From positions 62,001-126,000 of the forward strand of contig CAVZXS010000022.1 in NCBI GenBank assembly GCA_963779325.1: a stretch of DNA of 64,000 nucleotides, written 5' to 3'. Source of the DNA: CAVZXS01 sp963779325. Lineage in GTDB: Bacteria > Bacteroidota > Bacteroidia > Chitinophagales > Chitinophagaceae. The translations under genes were made by a program, and so were the position numbers. The notes beneath the pieces were generated by a model. That model saw nothing but the letters and a program-made list of their open reading frames with translations. It searched no databases and was not told the DNA's origin. Each line of letters begins with the position of its first letter. The first letter of the stretch is position 1. Positions 57,753-64,000 of this stretch are shown here, piece after piece.

Positions 57753-60020
57753 ATGCCTTTTGACCTCGACCTCATTAAAAAATTATACAGCGAAATGCCC
57801 GCTAAAGTAGATGCCGCCCGTAAAACGCTGGGCCGGCCACTTACTTTATCTGAAAAAATATTGTTTTCGCATTTATGGCACGATGTAATGCTTACCGATT
57901 TTGAACGTGGTAAAGCCTATGTTGATTTTGCGCCGGACAGGGTAGCCATGCAGGATGCTACTGCACAGATGGCTTTATTACAGTTTGATACCACGGGTCG
58001 TACCAAAGTGGCTGTTCCTTCTACCGTACACTGCGATCACCTGATTGTAGCTAAGCAGGAAGGCAAATCAGATTTAGCTAAAGCCAAAACAGACAATGAA
58101 GAAGTATTTAATTTCCTATCAAGTATTTCCAATAAATATGGTATCGGTTTCTGGAAACCGGGCGCCGGCATTATTCACCAGGTAGTATTAGAAAATTATG
58201 CTTTCCCCGGCGGTATGATGATTGGTACCGACAGCCATACTGTAAATGCTGGCGGTTTAGGCATGGTGGCTATTGGTGTGGGCGGCGCCGATGCATGCGA
58301 TGTAATGGCGGGGCTGAGTTGGGAATTGCTGATGCCGAAGCTAATTGGTGTAAAACTGACCGGTAAGTTAAGCGGATGGACTGCGCCGAAAGACGTGATT
58401 CTGAAAGTAGCCGGTATATTAACCGTGAAAGGCGGTACCAATGCCATTGTAGAATATTTTGGTGAAGGTGCTGTAAGTATGAGTTGCACCGGTAAAGGAA
58501 CCATTTGTAATATGGGTGCCGAGATTGGAGCTACTACATCCACTTTTGGGTATGACGAAAGTATGAGCCGCTACCTGAAAGCAACGGGCCGCAGCGAAAT
58601 AGCCGCCGAGGCGGATAAAATAAAAGAATACCTGACCGGCGATGCGGAAGTATATGCCAATCCGGCAAAATATTTTGACCAGGTAATAGAAATAAATTTG
58701 AGTGAACTGGAGCCGCACCTGAACGGACCTTTTACTCCCGATTTGGCTACACCTATTTCGCAAATGAAAGCAGCAGCCGCTAAAAATGGATGGCCAACAA
58801 AAATTGAGGTGGGATTGATTGGCAGTTGTACCAACTCATCTTATGAGGATATAAGTCGTGCGGTAAGTTTGGCCAGGCAAGTAAAGGAAAAAGGATTGAA
58901 GTTGAAATCGGAGTTCACGATAACACCGGGTAGCGAACAGGTAAGATATACAATTGAACGGGATGGATTTTTAGCAACCTTTGAAAATATAGGCGCCACG
59001 GTATTTGCCAATGCCTGCGGACCTTGTATAGGTATGTGGGACAGGATGGGAGCGGAGAAGCAGGAAAAAAATACCATCGTGCATTCTTTCAACCGGAATT
59101 TTGCCAAACGTGCAGACGGTAATCCGAATACGATGGCTTTTGTTGCCAGTCCTGAAATTGTAACGGCCTTAGCCATCGCCGGCGATTTAAATTTTAATCC
59201 GCTTACGGATACATTAATAAATGATAAAGGCGAAGCTGTAAAATTGGATGCGCCAAGCGGCGATGAACTGCCAACTAAAGGTTTTGCGGTAGAAGATGCC
59301 GGCTACCAGGCACCTGCGGCCGACGGAAGCAAAGTGCAACTGAATGTAAGTCCCGATAGCAAACGTCTGCAATTGCTCTATCCTTTCCCGGCTTGGGAAG
59401 GCGTGGATTTAAAAGGACTGAAGCTCCTGATAAAAGCGAAAGGAAAATGTACTACTGATCATATTAGCATGGCGGGGCCTTGGTTAAAGTTCCGCGGACA
59501 CCTGGATAATATCAGTAATAACATGCTGATTGGCGCATTGAACTTTTTCAATGAAAAAATAGACAGTGTAAAAAATCAACTGACCGGAGAATACGGTACC
59601 GTGCCTAATACCCAACGTGCCTACAAGGCTGCGGGTACAGGAACCATTGTAGTAGGCGATGAAAACTATGGTGAAGGGTCATCAAGAGAGCATGCGGCGA
59701 TGGAGCCAAGGCATTTAGGCGTGAGGGCCATATTGGTAAAAAGTTTTGCACGTATACATGAAACCAACCTGAAAAAACAGGGAATGTTGGGACTCACTTT
59801 TGCCAATAAAGAAGATTACAATAGAATATTGGAAGATGATACCATAGATATTGAAGGCTTGATGACTTTTGCGCCGGGCAAACAATTGCAATTGGTACTG
59901 AATCATAAAGACGGCAGCAGCGAAACGATAAATGTAAACCACAGCTATAATGCGCAGCAAATAGAATGGTTTAAAGCCGGCGGCGCATTGAATGTGATAC
60001 GCAGTCAGATGGTGAAGTAA
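57753..60020 (+). CDS. acnA: Aconitate hydratase
   Basis: 755 aa Fe-S enzyme interconverting citrate and isocitrate in the TCA cycle. Characteristic pieces are VPSTVHCDHLIVAK, GIGFWKPGAGIIHQVVLENYAFPGGMMIGTDSHTVNAGG, GLIGSCTNSSYED (first cluster Cys), ANACGPCIGMWDR (two cluster Cys) and the swivel domain GDENYGEGSSREHAAMEPRHLG. The length and the mitochondrial-like order point to the aconitase A/mitochondrial clade. It is divergent from AraC paralogue 3 and followed by a strong terminator. Confidence 0.96.
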   Translation: MPFDLDLIKKLYSEMPAKVDAARKTLGRPLTLSEKILFSHLWHDVMLTDFERGKAYVDFAPDRVAMQDATAQMALLQFDTTGRTKVAVPSTVHCDHLIVAKQEGKSDLAKAKTDNEEVFNFLSSISNKYGIGFWKPGAGIIHQVVLENYAFPGGMMIGTDSHTVNAGGLGMVAIGVGGADACDVMAGLSWELLMPKLIGVKLTGKLSGWTAPKDVILKVAGILTVKGGTNAIVEYFGEGAVSMSCTGKGTICNMGAEIGATTSTFGYDESMSRYLKATGRSEIAAEADKIKEYLTGDAEVYANPAKYFDQVIEINLSELEPHLNGPFTPDLATPISQMKAAAAKNGWPTKIEVGLIGSCTNSSYEDISRAVSLARQVKEKGLKLKSEFTITPGSEQVRYTIERDGFLATFENIGATVFANACGPCIGMWDRMGAEKQEKNTIVHSFNRNFAKRADGNPNTMAFVASPEIVTALAIAGDLNFNPLTDTLINDKGEAVKLDAPSGDELPTKGFAVEDAGYQAPAADGSKVQLNVSPDSKRLQLLYPFPAWEGVDLKGLKLLIKAKGKCTTDHISMAGPWLKFRGHLDNISNNMLIGALNFFNEKIDSVKNQLTGEYGTVPNTQRAYKAAGTGTIVVGDENYGEGSSREHAAMEPRHLGVRAILVKSFARIHETNLKKQGMLGLTFANKEDYNRILEDDTIDIEGLMTFAPGKQLQLVLNHKDGSSETINVNHSYNAQQIEWFKAGGALNVIRSQMVK

Positions 60021-60040
60021 AATATTGTCTGAAAAAGTTT

Positions 60041-60080
60041 AAGCCCCGCTTCTTGTTTAAAAAAGGAGCGGGGCTTTTTT
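60041..60080 (+). terminator. Terminator after acnA
   Basis: AAGCCCCGCT and AGCGGGGCTT form a perfect 10-bp stem with a T-run of six after it, starting 21 bases after the stop. Confidence 0.85.
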
Positions 60081-60138
60081 GTAAAAATTTTAGTGCTCTG
60101 AAATTTTGCGGGTACAAAAAGTAACGCTCTCCCTTCTG

Positions 60139-60299
60139 TTGCTGAAAGATATTATATCGGTGAAGGGCTGAGGGATAGGAGCGATACCCCGCATCCGCCA
60201 AAGCAATGGTGTGTGTGCAGGCTTTGGCGGAGAGGAGTATCCACAGGATGCCGTGCAAAGCGGATAGCCCTCTCTGCTGATGATTTATAATAGAAACCT
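60139..60299. repeat. Structured dispersed intergenic element, copy B
   Basis: It shares with copy A (37851) the boxes TTGCTGAA (60139), GGGATAG-AGCGATACCCCG (60172-60191), AAAGCGGATAGCCCT (60257-60271) and TTATAATAGAAACCT at the end. Between them it has a nested hairpin, with outer arms GCATCC/GGATGC and inner arms CCGCCAAAGC/GCTTTGGCGG. The closing pair GAGGG/CCCTC is AAGGG/CCCTT in copy A, a compensatory change. Confidence 0.65.
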
Positions 60300-60484
60300 G
60301 AAAGCCTCCTTTTTTTATTTTTCTATTTTATTTACTGACATTTGTGGATAAGACCGGATTGATAAAACGGGTTACCTTTGGCATGGTTTTGTATTAACGT
60401 GCGACAAGCAATTTTTTCTAAACAAAACAGAAAACTAACTTCTGTAAGTACGTACAAATTTTACAACTAATAAAGATTTTAATT

Positions 60485-61087
60485 ATGGGAAAGAAAGTAA
60501 CATTTACACTAACGGCGGATGTGGTAGCAGGAGCAACATCAGGTTTATTGTTGGGTGAATTTAATAACTGGGATTATAATAACGGCGTAACGTTGAAAAA
60601 ACAAAAAGACGGTTCGATGAAAGCCACTACTACGTTGGAAGGCGGAAGAACTTATCAATATCGTTATTTGCTGAACGACGGCCGTTGGGTAAATGATGAA
60701 AGAGCGGAAAACTTTGTGCATATATCAGATTTTCAGGTAGAGAATTGTGTGATTACCGTTCCTGCCGGGACTGAAGCAAAAACTCCGAAAGCAAAAAAAT
60801 TAAGTACCAAACCGAAGGCCGAAGCAAAAGAAAAAAAAGCTGATGATTTAACCAAGATAGAAGGGATTGGTAAAAAAATAAATGAACTGTTGCTTGCAGA
60901 AAGCATTATTACATTTACTGATTTATCTAAATGCGCGGTAAAGCAGTTGAGAAATATTTTGGACGCAGGTGGTAATAAATTTAAAATGCACACGCCTGAT
61001 ACCTGGCCCGCACAAGCTAAATTAGCTGCTGCCGGTAAGTGGACGGAGCTTGAAGAAATGCAAAAAGAATTAACAGGCGGTAAATAA
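60485..61087 (+). CDS. Fusion of CBM48-like (glycogen-binding/E-set) and HhH domains
   Basis: 200 aa, no signal peptide. Residues 1-95 look like the CBM48/isoamylase N-terminal beta-sandwich (VTFTLTADVVAGATSGLLLGEFNNWDYNNGVTLKKQKDGSM, TLEGGRTYQYRYLLNDGRWVNDE), as in glycogen-branching enzymes and AMPK beta subunits. A Lys/Ala/Pro linker (about 96-120) leads to a helix-hairpin-helix module (LTKIEGIGKKINELLLAESIITFTDLSKCAVKQLRNILDAGGNKFKMHTPDTWPAQAKLAAAGKW), a unit seen fused to Bacteroidota ribosomal or DNA-binding proteins. The pairing is unusual and the role is unknown. It may link carbohydrate or nucleic-acid binding. Confidence 0.8.
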   Translation: MGKKVTFTLTADVVAGATSGLLLGEFNNWDYNNGVTLKKQKDGSMKATTTLEGGRTYQYRYLLNDGRWVNDERAENFVHISDFQVENCVITVPAGTEAKTPKAKKLSTKPKAEAKEKKADDLTKIEGIGKKINELLLAESIITFTDLSKCAVKQLRNILDAGGNKFKMHTPDTWPAQAKLAAAGKWTELEEMQKELTGGK

Positions 61088-61114
61088 GCTTTATTTACTT
61101 CTTTACTTTATATA

Positions 61115-61150
61115 CTTACCCTGTGTTGGTTCAATACAGGGTAAGTTTTT
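61115..61150 (+). terminator. Terminator after the CBM48-like/HhH gene
   Basis: CTTACCCTGT and ACAGGGTAAG form a perfect 10-bp stem around an 11-base loop, followed by TTTTT. Confidence 0.8.
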
Positions 61151-61205
61151 ATACCTGCACTACTTTACATGATTATGAATAGTTTTGCTGCTTAAACTCC
61201 TTTGT

Positions 61206-63452
61206 TTGAGCGCAACAGTTTATTTAATTACTCCTCCCTTTACGCAACTGAATACGCCGTATCCGGCCACAGCGTATTTAAAAGGATTTTTGAATACAAA
61301 AAACATTTCTTCTTTTCAATCTGATTTGGGAATTGAAGTAACCGTTGCTTTGTTCAGCAAACAGGGCTTGGTAAAACTATTTAAACAATTTGATAATTCT
61401 TACCCCTTGTCTTTGCAGAAGGATAACGGAGATGCGCTTGCCCTATCAGAAGACGCAGCAAGAATTTTTGCATTACAAAATGACTATATCAATACCATCG
61501 ATTCGGTGATGCTTTTTTTGCAGGGAAAAAACCCTACGTTGGCGCATTTAATTTGTAAGAGAGATTTTTTACCCGAAGCAGGGAGATTTGCAGCTATTGA
61601 TGATTTGAGTTGGGCCTTTGGCAGCATGGGGGTACAGGACAAAGCCAAACATTTGGCCACTATGTACCTGGAAGATTTATCGGATTTCATAAAGGAATGC
61701 GTGGATGATCATTTCGGTTTCAGCCGGTATGCGGAACGGCTTGGCCGCTCGGCCAATAGTTTTGATGAACTGTATACTAATTTACAACAACCGTATACAT
61801 ACATTGATAATTTACTGATTGAAATTTTACAACGCCGTATGACTGAAGTACACCCTGCAATGGTTGCGGTGTCGGTTCCTTTCCCGGGTAATTTGTATTC
61901 AGCTTTTCGTTGCGCACAATGGATAAAAATAAAATATCCTGAAATAAAAATAGTAATGGGCGGCGGTTTTCCCAATACAGAGTTGCGTTCGCTGTCTGAT
62001 AAACGTGTATTTGAGTTTTTTGATTTTATTACATTGGATGACGGTGAAGCGCCTGTTGAAAATTTGATAGCCCATATAGAAGGAAGAAAGACGATTGATG
62101 AATTGAAGAGAACATTTACTTTAATTAAAAATAAAGTTACTTATATAAATAATGCAGCTTGTACCGACTATAAACAAGGACAGGTGGGTACGCCTGATTA
62201 CAGTGATTTTTTATTGGATAAATATATTTCGGCCATTGAAGTGGTGAATCCCATGCACCGCTTATGGAGCGACGGCCGATGGAATAAACTGACGATGGCG
62301 CACGGCTGTTATTGGGGAAAATGTACTTTCTGCGATATTTCATTGGACTATATAAAATTGTACGAACCTGTTGCCGCATCATTACTCTGCGACCGGATGG
62401 AAGAAATAATTACTCAAACCGGTGAGAACGGTTTTCATTTTGTAGATGAAGCGGCGCCGCCGGTATTGATGCGTGCATTGGCATTGGAAATAATCAAAAG
62501 AAAACTTGTTGTAAGCTGGTGGACGAATATCCGTTTTGAAAAAAGCTTTACGTTTGATTTGTGTTTACTGTTAAAAGCATCGGGTTGTATTGCCGTATCG
62601 GGCGGATTGGAAGTAGCATCTGATCGATTACTTGAACTGATACAAAAAGGAATTACTGTGGCGCAGGTAGCAAGAGTAAACAGAAACTTTACTGAAGCAG
62701 GCATTATGGTGCATGCTTATTTAATGTACGGTTTCCCTACACAAACAGCGCAAGAGACTATTGATTCTTTGGAAATGGTAAGGCAAATGTTTAAAGCAGG
62801 TATTTTGCAATCGGCATTCTGGCATTTATTTACCATGACGGCACACAGCCCGGTGGGTATGGATCCTAAAAAGTATAAAGTAAGAAAAGAAACAACGGCC
62901 ACAGGTACATTCGCTAATAATGATATTGTGCATATTGACCCGACAGGTACCGATCATGAGGCATTCAGTTTTGGATTGAAAAAATCATTACTTAATTATA
63001 TGCACGGCATCGGGTTGGATGAACCCTTAAAAAAATGGTTTGATCCGGTAACGATGGGGTTTAAAACGCCAAAGACAACTATATCTCCCGATTATATTTT
63101 GAATGCAATAAAAGAAGATGAGCTGCCGGTATTTAAACCTTCGGCGAAAATTGTTTGGTTGGGTCATACTCCAACAATAACGTACTTCACACAATCAAAA
63201 AAAGGAAATACAAGAGAAATGGCGGCTATTTCTTTTATAACTAAAAAAGAAACGCATAAAATACAGGTACCCAAAAACCAAGGCAATTGGTTTATCGCTA
63301 TGCTAAAAAAATTATCGATAGGTAATATAAAAATATATACCCTGCAGGAAGTAAAAAAAGATTATGAAGCGGCGGGCCGGGAAGATTTTGAATTGTTTTG
63401 GGATAATAAACCCGTGAGTACTTTAAAAAAATATGGCTTACTGAGTTTGTAA
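61206..63452 (+). CDS. B12-binding-type radical SAM protein
   Basis: About 748 aa. The N-terminal part (VYLITPPFTQLNTPYPATAYLKGFL, then MVAVSVPFPGNLYSAFRCAQWIKIKYPEIKIVMGGGFPNTELR) resembles the cobalamin-binding Rossmann domain of B12-dependent radical SAM enzymes. The Fe-S ligand pattern is GCYWGKCTFCDIS, a CX4CX2C spacing common in this subgroup rather than CX3CX2C. The TIM-barrel and C-terminal domain follow. No ATG precedes; TTG 61206 (SATVYLITPPF) is preferred over TTG 61185 because the -7-like TAGTTTTG at 61180-61187 overlaps the latter. Whether cobalamin is bound cannot be told. The reaction is unknown. Confidence 0.85.
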   Translation: MSATVYLITPPFTQLNTPYPATAYLKGFLNTKNISSFQSDLGIEVTVALFSKQGLVKLFKQFDNSYPLSLQKDNGDALALSEDAARIFALQNDYINTIDSVMLFLQGKNPTLAHLICKRDFLPEAGRFAAIDDLSWAFGSMGVQDKAKHLATMYLEDLSDFIKECVDDHFGFSRYAERLGRSANSFDELYTNLQQPYTYIDNLLIEILQRRMTEVHPAMVAVSVPFPGNLYSAFRCAQWIKIKYPEIKIVMGGGFPNTELRSLSDKRVFEFFDFITLDDGEAPVENLIAHIEGRKTIDELKRTFTLIKNKVTYINNAACTDYKQGQVGTPDYSDFLLDKYISAIEVVNPMHRLWSDGRWNKLTMAHGCYWGKCTFCDISLDYIKLYEPVAASLLCDRMEEIITQTGENGFHFVDEAAPPVLMRALALEIIKRKLVVSWWTNIRFEKSFTFDLCLLLKASGCIAVSGGLEVASDRLLELIQKGITVAQVARVNRNFTEAGIMVHAYLMYGFPTQTAQETIDSLEMVRQMFKAGILQSAFWHLFTMTAHSPVGMDPKKYKVRKETTATGTFANNDIVHIDPTGTDHEAFSFGLKKSLLNYMHGIGLDEPLKKWFDPVTMGFKTPKTTISPDYILNAIKEDELPVFKPSAKIVWLGHTPTITYFTQSKKGNTREMAAISFITKKETHKIQVPKNQGNWFIAMLKKLSIGNIKIYTLQEVKKDYEAAGREDFELFWDNKPVSTLKKYGLLSL

Positions 63453-63465
63453 AAATGCCGGGCTT

Positions 63466-64000
63466 TTATTTCGCCACATCAATCTTTACTTTCTTATTTT
63501 TTATTTTTTGGTCTTTGATCATTTGCAAGGTATGACTCACTTTTACCTTTCGTACGGCTGCGAAGCTGAAAAAATCTTTTACTTCTATCAACCCGATATC
63601 TTCTTTTTTCAGCTCGCCGCGGTTGCTTAGGAAACCTACGATATCAATTTTATTTACTTTGTCTTTTTTACCCGCAGCTATAAACAAGGTAGACCATTTT
63701 GGTTTTTCCGGTAATTCATATTTGTCTGAAAGATCGATCTGCTCCGCATCTGCATTGATATACGGCGGCAGTTTTTCTTCGGGAGAAAGAATAAGAATAG
63801 CGGTGCCGCTTGCTTCCATACGTGCTGTCCGTCCGTTGCGATGTGTAAATATTTCTTCCGAACCCGGTAAATGATAATGAATAATGTAACGAATATTGGG
63901 AATGTCCAAACCGCGGGAAGCCAAATCGGTTGTGACTAATACATTGGCTGTACCATTTCTGAATTTACACAAGGCGCTGTCTCTTTCTCTTTGTTCCAAG
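63466..64000 (-). CDS. DEAD-box RNA helicase, C-terminal part (cut by window edge)
   Basis: 177 residues of the minus-strand gene are visible, running off the end of the window (the N-terminal part lies beyond 64000). Motifs of the second RecA domain are present: VTTDLASRGLDIP (motif V) and HRNGRTARM (motif VI). The end, TLFIAAGKKDKVNKIDIVGFLSNRGELKKEDIGLIEVKDFFSFAAVRK, matches a DbpA-type RNA-binding domain. In E. coli DbpA this domain binds 23S rRNA hairpin 92, so a ribosome-assembly role is likely. It converges on the radical SAM gene. Confidence 0.9.
   Translation of the reverse strand, partial: LEQRERDSALCKFRNGTANVLVTTDLASRGLDIPNIRYIIHYHLPGSEEIFTHRNGRTARMEASGTAILILSPEEKLPPYINADAEQIDLSDKYELPEKPKWSTLFIAAGKKDKVNKIDIVGFLSNRGELKKEDIGLIEVKDFFSFAAVRKVKVSHTLQMIKDQKIKNKKVKIDVAK

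Larger units (their letters stand above)
60021..60484. other. 464-bp gene-free stretch
   Basis: It holds the aconitase terminator (60041-60080), structured element copy B (60139-60299) and a -7-like TACCTTTG near 60374. No coding sequence was seen. Confidence 0.7.

Overview
The window is an ordinary-to-accessory stretch of a Bacteroidota chromosome, most likely from the Chitinophagaceae or a close relative. The evidence is the protein repertoire (Bacteroidota-type LptE, a Porin_10-like barrel, a HYC_CC_PP protein, lipoproteins and TonB receptors), the lack of Shine-Dalgarno sites, and many promoters of the Bacteroidota form TTTG-N19-21-TAnnTTTG. No rRNA, tRNA, prophage or CRISPR array was seen. 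All calls come from reading the sequence; no database search was run.

Layout. 0.1-10.6 kb: a YafK-like L,D-transpeptidase, a PaiB-like flavoprotein, a GDPD lipoprotein, an SDR with kynU, pyrF, two small minus-strand secreted proteins, glutaryl-CoA dehydrogenase, a GNAT, aroK and DUF423. 10.6-21.2 kb: a 7TM sensor kinase, ftsK, a LolA-like carrier, lon, sucC and purine nucleoside phosphorylase. A 131-bp MITE-like element with a 9-bp target duplication sits exactly on the phosphorylase stop codon. 21.4-30.3 kb: a porin, then a cysteine-rich soft-metal cluster (HYC_CC_PP, two CXXC/HMA proteins, TlpA thioredoxin, barrel, Asp-box lipoprotein with a CDCC motif, TonB receptor with CSVC in its plug). 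The receptor promoter carries a perfect 34-bp palindrome. 30.4-39.4 kb: tex, secG, a TPR protein, lptE, a sigma-54-type activator, miaB, a frameshifted Bacteroidota conserved gene and a CCG-domain Fe-S protein. 39.8-46.3 kb: two paralogous membrane-anchored ATP-grasp genes flank a Crp-DM13-DoxX-barrel-YceI-DinB-NRDE cluster. 46.4-53.4 kb: LysE, PAP2, an LTA-synthase-like sulfatase, a methyltransferase, glmM and a cysteine desulfurase. 53.7-57.5 kb: three paralogous AraC regulators and a PspC protein. 57.7-64 kb: aconitase, a CBM48-like/HhH fusion, a B12-binding-type radical SAM protein and a truncated DEAD-box helicase.

The most unusual content is non-coding. Eight loci carry degenerate tandem repeats with a strict 7-bp period, one of them inside the tex reading frame as exactly 12 units. 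Two distant copies of a structured intergenic element share conserved boxes and one compensatory base-pair change around a variable hairpin. Other palindromic elements lie between genes and inside miaB.

The window's housekeeping functions cover cell envelope (lptE, ftsK, glmM, secG, LolA-like), TCA cycle (sucC, acnA), nucleotides (pyrF, punA) and protein quality control (lon). The soft-metal cluster and the Crp cluster look like the locally coordinated accessory systems.
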